Shown here one piece after another: positions 19,425 through 28,620 of a DNA stretch of 64,000 bases. Numbering within the stretch: the first letter of the stretch is position 1; every line of letters begins with the position of its first letter. The stretch lies in the NCBI RefSeq assembly GCF_023617245.1, contig NZ_CP067396.1, forward strand, positions 2,542,001 to 2,606,000. The letters run 5' to 3'. A model generated the notes under the pieces. That model was not told where the DNA came from. It did no database searches and saw only the letters and a program-made list of their open reading frames with translations. The DNA is from Lysobacter enzymogenes. GTDB lineage: Bacteria > Pseudomonadota > Gammaproteobacteria > Xanthomonadales > Xanthomonadaceae. The translations under genes and the position numbers were made by a program.

Positions 19425-22400
19425 TCAGGCGCGACGCTCGTGCGAGTCGCCGTCGCCCTGGTCGCCGTCTTCCGGCTTGGCTTCGCCCTCGACCGCCGCC
19501 TCGGCGGCGCCGGCGACCGGCGCCGGTGCGGCCGGGTGCGGCAGGCCGTCGAACAAACCACCGGTGCGCGGCAGCAGCGGCGAAGCCGGTTCGCCGGCGG
19601 CGTCGGTCTCGACCGGCGCGGCCGGCGCCGCGGCGGGTTCGACCGGCTCCACGGCCTGCGGCGGCTCGGCGTAGCTGAAGCCCGGCACGGCCTGGGCGGC
19701 TTCGCCGGCCGGCGAGGCGATCGCGCCGCGGGCAGCGGCTTCGGCCTGGGCCAGTTCGGCTTCGCCCGGCTGCACGGTTTCGGCCTCGGCCACGACCGTT
19801 TCGACGACCGGCGCCGGTGCGGTCACGACTTCGGCGACGACCGCCTCGGTTTCGACCACGGTCGCGGCGACCGGTGCGGCGGTTTCGGGCTTGGCGTCGG
19901 CCTGCGCTTCGACCTGCGGCTGGATCGGCTCCAGGCGTTCGGCGGCCGCCTGGGCCGGGGTGGCCTCGTCGGTCGCGGAGGCTTCGACGGCGGGCGCCGC
20001 GACGGCTTCGACGGCCGGCTGGGGCGCTTCGGCGACCGGCGCGGCGGTCTTCACCGGCGCCACGGCGTCGGCCACGTCGTTCGCGACTTCGGCCGGCGCA
20101 GGGGTTTCCTGGGCAGGCGCGTCGATCCCGACGGGCGAACGGTCCGCGTGCGCCGACGTCTCGTCGCCGACCGCGGCAGCGCCAAACCCGCTTTCGCGGC
20201 GGGCCGGTGCGGCGTTGTCGAACGCAGCGGCTTCGTTGCGGACCGGCGCGGCGGACTCGTTCCGGTCGACGGCGACCTGGGTCGCCACCACGGCGGCCGC
20301 GACGGCGGCCGGCGCGGTTTCGGCGACGACAGCGCGCGCCGGTTGCGGCGCGACGACATCGTCGAAGTCGAACTCCGGCTGCGAACGGTGCGCGGCGACA
20401 GCGCTGCCCGGCTCGGCGCCGGCCTCGTCCTCGTCGTCGAAACCGGCGTCGCCGTCGAGCGCGCCGTCCACGGCGCCCTCGGCGCCGGCGCCTTCGCCAT
20501 TGCCGCGACGGCGGCGGCGGCCGCCACGACGGCCGCGACGGCGGCGACCGCCGCCTTCGCCGGCGGCGTCGCCCGCGGCAGCATCGGCCGCAGCTTCGCC
20601 CACGGTCGCAGCGACGTTGCCGGCGGCGACGTCATCGGTCTGCACGGTGTCGGCGACTTCGTTCTTCAGCGGCTGGTCGAGCGGCGCTTCGGCGTGGGGC
20701 GCGGCGCCCGCGCTCGCAGCGGCGACGGCCGGCGCGGCGACCGCGGCGGCTGCAGCGACGGTCGCGGCGGCGGCGGCGGCGGCGTCCGGACGCGGCGGTT
20801 TCGGCTCGCGCGGCGGTCGCGGCGACGGAACGTTGCCGGCCTGGCCGTTGCCGGTCTGGCCGTTGCCGCCCTGGGCGGCCGCATCCGCGGCCTGCGGCTT
20901 GCCGGGACCCTGGCCCTGCTTGGGCTGCTGCGGCTGCGCCTGCTTGGGCGACTGCGGGTTCTGCGGCTGGCCCTGCTTCTGCTTCTGCTGGCCTTGCTGC
21001 TGGCCCTGGCCGCCGGCCTGCTGCTGGCCCTGCGGGTTCTGCGCCTGCTTGTCCTGCTTCTCGCGGCGCGGCTGCTGCGGATCCTGCTGGCGCGACTCGT
21101 CGCGGCGGCCGTCGCGGCCGCCCTTGCCGTTGTTGCGGTCGTTGCGGCGCTGGCCGTTGCCGCGCTCGCCGCGCGCTTCGTTGCGGCCGCCGTTGCCGCG
21201 GCCGTCCTGGGCGCGCGCGGCCGGTTCCGGCGCGGCCGGGGCCGGCTGCGGGGTGCCGCGGAAGATGCGCAGGATGCGTTCGACCAGGCCGACCGAGTGG
21301 GTCGGCGCAGCCACCGGCGCGGGCGCCGGAGCCGGGGCGGGCGCCGGCGCGGCGGCCGGCACTTCGCGCGGCTCGCGCAGCGGCGCCGGCTGGGCCGGGC
21401 GCACGTTGGTGACGGCCGGCGCCTCGGGCACGTTGAGGTGGGCCTTGGTCAGCGCGTGCACCGGCAGCTTGCGCTGGGTGTGGCGCTGGTAGCTGGGCTT
21501 GGCGGTCTCTTCGCCGAGCTCGTTCTCGCGCACCCGGGTGACTTCGTAGTGCGGGGTTTCCAGGTGCTCGTCGGCGACGATGACGATCGGCGCGTCGTGG
21601 CGCGCCTCGATCTCCATCAGCGCGCGGCGCTTTTCGTTGAGCAGATAGTTGGCGATCTCGGTCGGCGCCTGCACCAGCACCTGGCCGGTGTTCTCCTTCA
21701 TCGCGTGCTCTTCGGCCACGCGCAGGATCGACAGCGACAGCGACTCGACGCTGCGCATGCGGCCGTGGCCCTCGCAGCGCGGGCACACCAGCTGGCTGGA
21801 CTCGCCCAGCGACGGGCGCAGGCGCTGGCGGCTCAGTTCGAGCAGGCCGAAGCGCGAGATCCGGCCGATCTGCACGCGCGCGCGGTCCTGCTTGAGCGCG
21901 TGCGACAGGCGGTTCTCGACCTCGCGCTGGTGGCGGTTGGACGACATGTCGATGAAGTCGATCACCACCAGGCCGCCGAGGTCGCGCAGGCGCATCTGCC
22001 GCGCGACTTCCTCGGCCGCTTCCAGGTTGGTGTTGAACGCGGTCTCCTCGATGTCGCCGCCCTTGGTGGCGCGCGCCGAGTTGACGTCGATCGCGGTCAG
22101 CGCCTCGGTCTGGTCGATCACCAGGGCGCCGCCGGACGGCAGGCGGACGGTGCGCTCGTAGGCGTTCTCGATCTGCGATTCGATCTGGAAGCGGTTGAAC
22201 AGCGGGGTGTCGTCGGCGTACTTCTTGAGCTTGCGCAGGTTGTGCGGCATCACCTGCTCGACGAACTGGCGCGCCTCGGCGTACATCTCGTCGGTGTCGA
22301 TCAGGATCTCGCCGATGTCCGGGCGCATGTAGTCGCGCAGGGCGCGGATGATCAGGCGCGACTCCTGGTAGATCAGGAACGGGGCCGGCTTCTTCGGCGC

Positions 22401-22994
22401 CAGCGCCTCGTCGGTGATCGCGGTCCAGACGCTGACCAGGTAGTCCAGGTCCCACTGCAGCTCTTCGGCGTCGCGGCCGACGCCGGCGGTGCGGATGATC
22501 ACGCCCATGTCGGCCGGGATGGTCAGCTTGTCCATCGCTTCCTTGAGCGCGGCGCGGTCGTCGCCCTCGATCCGGCGCGAGACGCCGCCGGCGCTGGGCG
22601 AGTTCGGCATCAGCACCATGTAGCGGCCGGCCAGGGAGATGAAGCTGGTCAGGGCGGCGCCCTTGTTGCCGCGCTCTTCCTTGTCGACCTGGACCACGAT
22701 TTCCTGGCCTTCGCGCAGCAGTTCGCGCAGGCCGGCCTTGTTGTGGTCGACGCCCGGCTGGAAGTAGTCGCGGGAGATTTCCTTCAGCGGCAGGAAGCCG
22801 TGGCGGTCGCCGCCGTATTCGACGAACGCCGCTTCCAGCGAAGGCTCGAGCCGGGTGATGCGGCCCTTGTAGATGTTGGACTTCTTCTGTTCCTTCGACG
22901 GCTGTTCGATGTCGATGTCGTACAGATTCTGGCCGTCGACGATGGCCACGCGCAGTTCTTCGGCCTGCGTCGCGTTGATCAGCATGCGCTTCAT
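19425..22994 (-). CDS. rne: Ribonuclease E
   Basis: Essential endoribonuclease E, 1189 residues: 5' sensing, mRNA decay, rRNA/tRNA processing and degradosome scaffold. I place the start at ATG 22994 because the protein then begins MKRMLINATQAEELRVA, as in other RNase E proteins, with GAGGAA about 8 nt upstream. The S1 domain (about 38-120), the catalytic region with AIDVNSAR and VVIDFIDM, and the zinc-link CPRC are all present. Beyond about residue 510 it is low-complexity, rich in Pro, Ala, Gln and Arg, with basic runs such as RRRRGRRGG. This is expected for the membrane/RNA/protein-binding scaffold. It is divergent from rluC, as in other gammaproteobacteria. Confidence 0.97.
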   Translation of the reverse strand: MKRMLINATQAEELRVAIVDGQNLYDIDIEQPSKEQKKSNIYKGRITRLEPSLEAAFVEYGGDRHGFLPLKEISRDYFQPGVDHNKAGLRELLREGQEIVVQVDKEERGNKGAALTSFISLAGRYMVLMPNSPSAGGVSRRIEGDDRAALKEAMDKLTIPADMGVIIRTAGVGRDAEELQWDLDYLVSVWTAITDEALAPKKPAPFLIYQESRLIIRALRDYMRPDIGEILIDTDEMYAEARQFVEQVMPHNLRKLKKYADDTPLFNRFQIESQIENAYERTVRLPSGGALVIDQTEALTAIDVNSARATKGGDIEETAFNTNLEAAEEVARQMRLRDLGGLVVIDFIDMSSNRHQREVENRLSHALKQDRARVQIGRISRFGLLELSRQRLRPSLGESSQLVCPRCEGHGRMRSVESLSLSILRVAEEHAMKENTGQVLVQAPTEIANYLLNEKRRALMEIEARHDAPIVIVADEHLETPHYEVTRVRENELGEETAKPSYQRHTQRKLPVHALTKAHLNVPEAPAVTNVRPAQPAPLREPREVPAAAPAPAPAPAPAPVAAPTHSVGLVERILRIFRGTPQPAPAAPEPAARAQDGRGNGGRNEARGERGNGQRRNDRNNGKGGRDGRRDESRQQDPQQPRREKQDKQAQNPQGQQQAGGQGQQQGQQKQKQGQPQNPQSPKQAQPQQPKQGQGPGKPQAADAAAQGGNGQTGNGQAGNVPSPRPPREPKPPRPDAAAAAAATVAAAAAVAAPAVAAASAGAAPHAEAPLDQPLKNEVADTVQTDDVAAGNVAATVGEAAADAAAGDAAGEGGGRRRRGRRGGRRRRRGNGEGAGAEGAVDGALDGDAGFDDEDEAGAEPGSAVAAHRSQPEFDFDDVVAPQPARAVVAETAPAAVAAAVVATQVAVDRNESAAPVRNEAAAFDNAAPARRESGFGAAAVGDETSAHADRSPVGIDAPAQETPAPAEVANDVADAVAPVKTAAPVAEAPQPAVEAVAAPAVEASATDEATPAQAAAERLEPIQPQVEAQADAKPETAAPVAATVVETEAVVAEVVTAPAPVVETVVAEAETVQPGEAELAQAEAAARGAIASPAGEAAQAVPGFSYAEPPQAVEPVEPAAAPAAPVETDAAGEPASPLLPRTGGLFDGLPHPAAPAPVAGAAEAAVEGEAKPEDGDQGDGDSHERRA

Positions 22995-23498
22995 TGTTGC
23001 GTTCCTCGCGCGCTCTACCGCGCGGAACGCCATGGCGTTTCGCTATCTGGGAACTGAGTCCGCGCCGTCGCGTTCGGCGCCCGCTTCCGGGCCGCCCGCC
23101 GCGCCGGCGAGGCCTCCACTACCAGCGCTACATCACCACGGCACGCCGCGGGAGCGCTCTCATACCTTTGACTCAACTTTCGGGCCGGCGGCGCGAACGC
23201 CGCACGGGACGGGCGGCGGCTGCTTCGAGTGGTCTGCTCGTTCGTGTTCGAGGACGGACTCTGGCGCCGCACTGGTGTTCATCGCGATGGCGTTACCCAT
23301 CGGCGAGGGCGGGCTCCGCCGGTCCGTCGCTGCTAACATGGCTGCCCCGTGGGCAGTGGTTAGACGCGGACCGGAATCGCGGGAGGGGCTTTCGGCCCCG
23401 TACCGGACCGCACGCCGCGAAGGCGGAGGGTCGGGTACAACTCCCAGCGAAATCAAAACCTTATCTCGCGTCGCGAGTGTAACAGATAACGCTTCGGG
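22995..23498. other. rne-rluC divergent regulatory region
   Basis: 504 bp between rne and rluC. A long rne leader is expected, because RNase E in E. coli controls its own mRNA through its 5' UTR. Visible items are a degenerate GTGG-type REP near 23381-23402 (gggaggggctttcggcccc) and an inverted repeat at 23461-23489. Confidence 0.6.
23461..23489. promoter_or_regulatory. Symmetric inverted repeat, possible divergent promoter or operator
   Basis: TTATCT (23461-23466) and AGATAA (23484-23489) are separated by exactly 17 bp. The spacer carries a further palindrome, CTCGCG-T-CGCGAG. The GATAAC and GATAAG hexamers on the two strands match the -10 consensus at 4 of 6 places, and the spacing fits sigma-70. 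The -35 match is poor. Confidence 0.35.
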
Positions 23499-24458
23499 AT
23501 GACCCAATCAGCAAACTCCGGCAATGCCGGCGCCCGTACCGTGCGCGTGCCCGACGATCGCGAAGGCCAGCGCCTGGACAACTTCCTGCTCGGCCAACTC
23601 AAAGGTGCGCCCAGGTCCTTGATCTACAAGCTGGTCCGCTCCGGCCAGGTGCGCGTGAACGGGGGCCGGGCCAAGGCCGAGCGCAAGCTCGAGGCCGGCG
23701 ACGAGGTGCGCATTCCGCCGGTTCGTCTCACTGAGGCAGGCGACAAGCCGGCGCCGCCGAAGGGCTTTCTGGACGCGATGGAGCGCGCGATCGTGTTCGA
23801 GGACGCGCGCCTGCTGGCCCTGAGCAAGCCCTCCGGCGTGGCCAGCCACGGCGGCAGCGGGATCAGCTTCGGCGCGATCGAGACCCTGCGCGCGCTGCGC
23901 CCGAACCAGACCCTGGAGCTGGTGCATCGCCTGGACCGCGACACCTCGGGCCTGCTGATCGTGGCCAAGAAGCGCTCGGCGCTGACCGAGATGCAGGCGC
24001 TGATGCGCGAGGAGGGCGGTATCGCCAAACGCTACCTGGCGCTGCTGACCGGGCGCATGCCCGACGGCGTCATGACCGTCGACGCGCCGCTGCACATCGG
24101 CCTGCGCCAGGGCGGCGAACGCCACGTCCAGGTGCATCGCGACGGCAAGGCGTCGCTGAGCCACTTCAAGGTGCTGGAGCGGCGCGGCGGGCAGTCGTAT
24201 TGCGAGGTGCGGATCGAGACCGGCCGCACCCACCAGATCCGCGTGCATTCCCAGCACATCGGCCACCCGGTCGCCGGCGACGACAAGTACGGCGAGGCCG
24301 AGGTCAACAAGAAGCTGCGCGACCAGTTCGGCCTGCGCCGGCTGTTCCTGCACGCCTCGACCCTGGAGTTCGCCCTCGACGGCGGGCGCGAGCGTTATTC
24401 GCTCAATGCGCCGCTGGCGCCGGAGTTGATCGAGGTGCTGGACCGGCTCGGCGGCTGA
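23499..24458 (+). CDS. rluC: 23S rRNA pseudouridine synthase RluC
   Basis: A 319-residue RluA-family pseudouridine synthase that in E. coli modifies U955, U2504 and U2580 of 23S rRNA. An N-terminal S4 RNA-binding domain (about 24-75, RLDNFLLGQL and SGQVRVNG) precedes the catalytic domain with the HRLDRDTSG signature (143-151, catalytic Asp146) and GRTHQIRVH. Position divergent from rne supports RluC rather than RluD. ATG 23499 has almost no Shine-Dalgarno and lies about 10 nt after a possible -10 element, so the mRNA may be nearly leaderless. Confidence 0.93.
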   Translation: MTQSANSGNAGARTVRVPDDREGQRLDNFLLGQLKGAPRSLIYKLVRSGQVRVNGGRAKAERKLEAGDEVRIPPVRLTEAGDKPAPPKGFLDAMERAIVFEDARLLALSKPSGVASHGGSGISFGAIETLRALRPNQTLELVHRLDRDTSGLLIVAKKRSALTEMQALMREEGGIAKRYLALLTGRMPDGVMTVDAPLHIGLRQGGERHVQVHRDGKASLSHFKVLERRGGQSYCEVRIETGRTHQIRVHSQHIGHPVAGDDKYGEAEVNKKLRDQFGLRRLFLHASTLEFALDGGRERYSLNAPLAPELIEVLDRLGG

Positions 24459-24465
24459 GCGCGGC

Positions 24466-25011
24466 TCAGCCCAGGACCTTGCGCCGGCGCCGGTGCGCGT
24501 AGCGTTCGTCGCGTTCGAACCAGGGCAGGTGGGTGCCGTCGTCGTCGTAGTCGACGATGCGGCCGTCCTTGACGATCACGCTGATCAGGTTTTCGGCGAC
24601 GGTGTGGTACTGCAGCCGGGCGAAGCGCGCGCTGTGGCCGTCGTCGATATGGATCTCGCCTAGGCGCGCCCTGGCCAGCGCGTCGGCCGGGCCGGTCACG
24701 GCGAATTCGCGCAGGTGCGCGTCGAACGAACTCTCGCCGGGCCGCGCGTCGACGCCGTAGTCGGCGACCCGGAACGAGAAATCGCACTCCTCCCACAGCA
24801 ACGCCTGGATCGCGGCGAGGTCGGCCGGGCCCAGCGCCAGCACGTCGCGCACGGTGTGCGCCATGGCCTCGGTCGCCGCCATGGCGGCGCCTCGGGCCGG
24901 GAACAGCACGAACCCGACGCGTTCGCCGAGCATCGGCACGAAACGTTCGAACCGGCCCAGGCCGTCGCCGTCGTCCCATTCGGCCAGCGCGGCGAGTTCC
25001 TGCAATTGCAT
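24466..25011 (-). CDS. Conserved hypothetical protein
   Basis: A 181-residue acidic soluble protein with no signal peptide or membrane segment and no motif I recognise. It contains many His/Asp/Glu residues (for example GEIHIDDGHSARFARL) and a basic tail YAHRRRRKVLG. It is the last gene of a minus-strand operon, 24 nt after a TonB-C-domain lipoprotein and downstream of phhB. It converges tail to tail with rluC, separated by only a few bases. Function unknown. Confidence 0.75.
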   Translation of the reverse strand: MQLQELAALAEWDDGDGLGRFERFVPMLGERVGFVLFPARGAAMAATEAMAHTVRDVLALGPADLAAIQALLWEECDFSFRVADYGVDARPGESSFDAHLREFAVTGPADALARARLGEIHIDDGHSARFARLQYHTVAENLISVIVKDGRIVDYDDDGTHLPWFERDERYAHRRRRKVLG

Positions 25012-25035
25012 GGCGATCTTTCGCTGCGGCGCGGC

Positions 25036-25449
25036 TCAGCCCGCGCCGCCGGCCTGCCCGCAATGCGCCGGACGCTCGGCCGGCGCGTGGAAGGTCACCG
25101 GCACCTGGATGTCGGTCGCCACCGGCTTGCCGTTGCGGGTCGCGGCCTCGAAGCGCCAGCGTTGCACGCCCTTGGTCGCGGCCGCATCGAGCTCGGGCAC
25201 GCCGCTGCCGGTCAGCACGCGGGCGCGGGTCGGCTTGCCTTCGGGGCCGACGGTGAGCTGCAGCACCACCTTGCCGCCGACCTGGTCGCAGCCGATTTCC
25301 AGCGGATAGTCCGGCGGCGGCGTGTCGACCGCGCGCAGCGGAGTGGACGGAACGATCGGTTCCTCGGCGGCGCGTTGGCCGCAGCCGGCCGCCGTCGCGG
25401 CCAGGGCGAGAGCGAGGGACGGGGCGAACAGGCGGCGCTTGAGGTTCAT
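25036..25449 (-). CDS. TonB C-terminal-domain lipoprotein
   Basis: A 137-residue probable lipoprotein. The signal segment ends in ALAATAAGC with the lipid-attachment Cys at residue 23, so export and lipidation are expected. The rest matches a TonB/TolA C-terminal fold: PPDYPLEIGCDQVGGKVVL, then GSGVPELDAAATKGVQRWRFE and a terminal VPVTF strand. It lacks the TonB transmembrane anchor and long Pro-rich spacer, so it is not an ordinary energy transducer. ATG 25449 is chosen because the signal peptide starts there; an upstream in-frame TTG would overlap phhB. It starts 7 nt after the phhB stop. Confidence 0.8.
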   Translation of the reverse strand: MNLKRRLFAPSLALALAATAAGCGQRAAEEPIVPSTPLRAVDTPPPDYPLEIGCDQVGGKVVLQLTVGPEGKPTRARVLTGSGVPELDAAATKGVQRWRFEAATRNGKPVATDIQVPVTFHAPAERPAHCGQAGGAG

Positions 25450-25456
25450 GAGGGGA

Positions 25457-25798
25457 TCAACCAATCAGGGCTTCGGCCTTGGCCGCGCAGATGAAGTCGT
25501 TTTCGCTCAGCCCGCCGACGTCGTGGGTGGAATAGCGCACGACGCAGCGGTCGTAGTGCACGCCGAGGTCGGGATGATGATCCTCGCGATGGGCCATGAA
25601 CGCCAGTGCGTTCACGAACGCCATGGTCCGATAGTAGTCGTCGAAGCGGAACGTCTTGGTGAGGGCATGGCCGTCCTCGGCCAATTCCCAGCCGGGCACC
25701 TGCGGCAGCAGTTCGCGCACGCGCGCTTCGCTGAGACGGTGCTCGCTGCCGCGCAGCGGCACGCAATGGGCCTGGACGAGGGGAATGAGGTCGTTCAT
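25457..25798 (-). CDS. phhB: 4a-hydroxytetrahydrobiopterin dehydratase
   Basis: A 113-residue pterin-4a-carbinolamine dehydratase, which recycles the cofactor used by phenylalanine hydroxylase. The catalytic segment EDHHPDLGVHY has the three conserved histidines (74, 75, 81), followed by STHDVGGLSENDF. Length is normal for the family. ATG 25798 is preceded by AGGAG at good spacing; the longer upstream frame lacks this. No phenylalanine hydroxylase gene is in the window. First gene of a three-gene operon. Confidence 0.93.
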   Translation of the reverse strand: MNDLIPLVQAHCVPLRGSEHRLSEARVRELLPQVPGWELAEDGHALTKTFRFDDYYRTMAFVNALAFMAHREDHHPDLGVHYDRCVVRYSTHDVGGLSENDFICAAKAEALIG

Positions 25799-25937
25799 GG
25801 GGACTCCTGGCGGCCGGGCGCGGGCGCCGCGGCGTTGCGTCTGGCCGCGCCGGCCCCATGTGAACGGAACCGTATCCGCGGCGGTCGTAGGCGTGCTGCG
25901 CGACATCCCGCCGCGCCGTCCCCGTTAGAATAGCCCG

Positions 25938-26534
25938 ATGATCAATATTTCCGAATCCGCCCAGGCGCACTTCCGCAAGCTGATCGAACGCGAGGCCCTG
26001 CCGGGCCTGGGCGTGCGGCTGTCGGCGGTCCATCCCGGCACGGCGCGCGCCGACGTGCGGCTGGAGTTCGCCGAGCCGGCGGACCTGGACGGCGACGAGT
26101 GGGCGATCGACTGCGAAGGCTTCACCCTGTGGCTGCGCGCCGACAGCGTGAAGTACCTCGACGGCGCCGAGATCGATTACGAAACCCGCGCCACCGGCGG
26201 CCAGCTGCAGATCCGCGCGCCCAAGATCAAGGGCGAGGCGCCGGCCGATTCGGCCTCGCTGGTCGAGCGCGTGCACTGGCTGGTCGAGAACGAGATCAAC
26301 CCGCAGCTGGCCCAGCACCGCGGCCACGTGTCGGTGCAGGAAGTCACCGCCGACGGCGTGGTGCTGCTGCGCTTCGGCGGCGGCTGCCACGGCTGCGGCA
26401 TGGCCGATGTCACCCTCAAGCAGGGCATCGAGACCACCTTGATGAGCAAGGTGCCGGGCGTGACCGCCGTGCGCGACGCCACCGACCACGACACCGGCCA
26501 GGCGCCGTACATCCCGCGCGACAGCGCGGCCTGA
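25938..26534 (+). CDS. nfuA: Fe-S biogenesis protein NfuA
   Basis: A 198-residue iron-sulfur carrier that delivers [4Fe-4S] clusters to apoproteins. The N-terminal half (1-100) is a degenerate A-type scaffold domain. The C-terminal Nfu domain has the cluster-binding CxxC, Cys150 and Cys153, in GGGCHGCGMADVTLKQG. Length and domain order match NfuA. The start MINISESAQAHF is the usual one for the family. The next gene begins about 20 nt downstream and may be co-transcribed. Confidence 0.95.
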   Translation: MINISESAQAHFRKLIEREALPGLGVRLSAVHPGTARADVRLEFAEPADLDGDEWAIDCEGFTLWLRADSVKYLDGAEIDYETRATGGQLQIRAPKIKGEAPADSASLVERVHWLVENEINPQLAQHRGHVSVQEVTADGVVLLRFGGGCHGCGMADVTLKQGIETTLMSKVPGVTAVRDATDHDTGQAPYIPRDSAA

Positions 26535-26553
26535 CCCCGCCGCGGCGCCGCCT

Positions 26554-28296
26554 GTGCCCACCGCCGCATCGATCATCGAAGCCCTGCAGCGCCGGTTGCG
26601 GCTGAGCCTGCGCCGCGATTCGCCCGAGCCCGGGCAGTTTCCCGCCGGCTGGCAGCATTGGCTGGACGCGCAGAGCGCGCGTCCGGGCGCGGTGACCGGC
26701 GCGACTTCCGACGCCTGGACCGCGGTGTTCGTCGAGCGTCCGCTGGCCGCGCCACCGCGGCGCGCGCCGGCGCTGAACCGCTGGCAGGCGTTCGCCACCT
26801 TGTGGCGCCAGCAATGGCTGCCGCCGGAACCCGAGGATCGCCGCCTGCGCTGGGGCGCGGGCGTGGTGTCGCTGTTCTGGCACTTGCTGTTCGGCGGATT
26901 GCTGGTGTGGCTGATGTACCTGCAGTACTTCGCCACCCAGCCGCCGCCGCGCGGCGAGACGGTGACGATGATCGAATACGTCGGCAAGGGCACGCCGCAG
27001 GAGCCCGGTGGCGGCCCGCAGCAGCCCAGCGAACAGCCGCAGCCGTCCAGCCAGGCGCCCGCGCCGCCAGCGCCGCCGGCCGAACCCGCGCCGGCGCAGG
27101 CCGCGCAGGCCGAGCCGGTGCCGCCGGCCCAGGTCGCGATGGCGGCGCCGCCGACGCCGCAGTTGCAGGCGCAGTTGCCCGACGTCGCGGTGCGCGACGT
27201 GCCCGAGCCGCAGGTGCCGCCGCCGACGGTCGAGCAACCGGTGATGGTCAGCAAGGAACTGCCGGACGCGCCGCAGGTGTTCGTGCTGCCGCCGACGCGC
27301 AAGCGCGTGGACGAGAGCCTGCGCGCGCCGCAGATCCAGGCGGCCGAGCAGCCGCTGCGCAGCGCCGAGGTGCCCGCGCCGGTGCAGCCGCCGTCGCTGC
27401 CATTGCCGCAACGGCAGATCGCCGCGCCGGACGTGAGCGTGCGCCAGCGCGAACTGACGTTGCGCGAGGTGCCCGCGCCGGTGCAGGCGCCGGTCCTGCC
27501 GAGCGTGCGCGAATTGCCGCAGCGGCCGGTCGAGGCGCCGCAGCTGCGCAGCGCGACGCCGCAGGTGCGCGTCGCCGAGATTCCGACCCCGCCGGCGCCG
27601 AGCGCGAGCCCGGCGGCGTCGGAGCAACCGGCCGCCACGCCCGCGCAGACCACCGCGCCGGCCGCGCCGAGCGCCACGGCGGCGACGCCGGCGCCTTCGA
27701 GTTCGAGCCCGGCCGCGGCCCGCACGCCGGCGGCCGGCCCCAGCGCCGCCGCGCAGACGCCGCCGACGGCGAGCGCCGGCGCCGGTCCCAAGCCGGCAGC
27801 GGCTCCAGGCAGTTGGCCGACGCCCAAGCGCGGCGACGACTGGGGCGATTCCGCGCGCAACCGCCCCGGTGGCGGGCCGGGCCTGTACAACGCCGACGGC
27901 AGCCCGCGCATCGCCGACGCGCCGGGTTCGGCGTCGCCGGGCTTCCCGCCGGGCACGGTCACCGAGGAAATCAAGAACCTCGACCGCGCCGGCACTTGGC
28001 TCAAGCGCAAGCCGACCGATTACGAGCCGACCACGCTGGACAAGTACTGGCGGCCGAACGAAACCCTGCTGGCCGAGTGGGTGCGGCGCAGCGTTAAGAA
28101 CGTGATGATCCCGATTCCCGGCACCAGCAAGCGCATCCAGTGCTCGGTGGCGCTGCTGATGCTCGGCGGCGGCTGCGGCATCAGCGACCCCAACCTCAAC
28201 GAGCAACCGGCCGAGGCGAGACCGCCGCCGGACGTGCCGTTCAAGCCGCACCTGCAGGAAGACAACGGCAGCGTGCGCCCGCCGCCGGGCGGCTAG
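26554..28296 (+). CDS. Pro/Ala-rich single-pass membrane protein
   Basis: A 580-residue protein of unknown function. About 110 N-terminal residues are probably cytoplasmic. They are followed by one membrane helix (about 112-130, WHLLFGGLLVWLMYLQYF), then roughly 300 residues rich in Pro, Ala and Gln with recurring motifs (VRDVPEPQVPPP, LREVPAPVQAPVLP). A more ordered, Cys-containing end follows (SVALLMLGGGCGISDPNL) with the tail RPPPGG. The layout recalls periplasm-spanning proteins such as TonB but no TonB C-domain is visible. Start is GTG at 26554, 20 nt after nfuA. Similar proteins are known in xanthomonads as transmembrane repetitive proteins. Confidence 0.8.
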   Translation: MPTAASIIEALQRRLRLSLRRDSPEPGQFPAGWQHWLDAQSARPGAVTGATSDAWTAVFVERPLAAPPRRAPALNRWQAFATLWRQQWLPPEPEDRRLRWGAGVVSLFWHLLFGGLLVWLMYLQYFATQPPPRGETVTMIEYVGKGTPQEPGGGPQQPSEQPQPSSQAPAPPAPPAEPAPAQAAQAEPVPPAQVAMAAPPTPQLQAQLPDVAVRDVPEPQVPPPTVEQPVMVSKELPDAPQVFVLPPTRKRVDESLRAPQIQAAEQPLRSAEVPAPVQPPSLPLPQRQIAAPDVSVRQRELTLREVPAPVQAPVLPSVRELPQRPVEAPQLRSATPQVRVAEIPTPPAPSASPAASEQPAATPAQTTAPAAPSATAATPAPSSSSPAAARTPAAGPSAAAQTPPTASAGAGPKPAAAPGSWPTPKRGDDWGDSARNRPGGGPGLYNADGSPRIADAPGSASPGFPPGTVTEEIKNLDRAGTWLKRKPTDYEPTTLDKYWRPNETLLAEWVRRSVKNVMIPIPGTSKRIQCSVALLMLGGGCGISDPNLNEQPAEARPPPDVPFKPHLQEDNGSVRPPPGG

Positions 28297-28393
28297 GGTG
28301 CAGGTGTAGGGCGGGTGGTGTAGTGGGCGGGGCCTGGCTTCGAAGTGCCGCAGCGGGCGCGGCTGCAGCAAGCGCGTCGATGCAGCGGCCGCA

Positions 28394-28487
28394 GTGGGAG
28401 GGGCTTCAGCCCCGAAGCTCTTCGATCAGTTCGCCTCGGGGCTTATCGCCTCGGAGCCGAAAGCGTCGGGCCTGAAGGCCCTCCCAC
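28394..28487. repeat. REPIN, GTGG family (94 bp)
   Basis: Left REP gtgggaggggcttcagcccc and inverted right REP ggcctgaaggccctcccac flank a spacer. The two halves differ in the inner palindrome (ggggc-ttca-gcccc against ggcc-tgaa-ggcc). Confidence 0.8.
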
Positions 28488-28519
28488 AAAAGCCTTCGCT
28501 GGCTTCGCCCGTTGCTGTT

Positions 28520-28605
28520 GTGGGAGGGGCTTCAGCCCCGACGCCGTTCGATCGGTTCGCTCTGTAGCCGCATCGCCCGGGAGCCGAAAGCGCCGGCCCC
28601 GACGC
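28520..28605. repeat. REP element, GTGG family, degenerate doublet
   Basis: A good left REP (gtgggaggggcttcagcccc, from 28520) is followed by a decayed right partner (aaagcgccggccccgacgcc). It lies about 30 bp after the previous REPIN. Confidence 0.65.
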
Positions 28606-28620
28606 CTTCGCATAACGCGA

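Noticed and set aside
19440..23057. 1205-codon plus-strand frame opposite rne
   Set aside because: Antisense to a clear RNase E gene; composition is Gly/Arg/Phe-rich noise.
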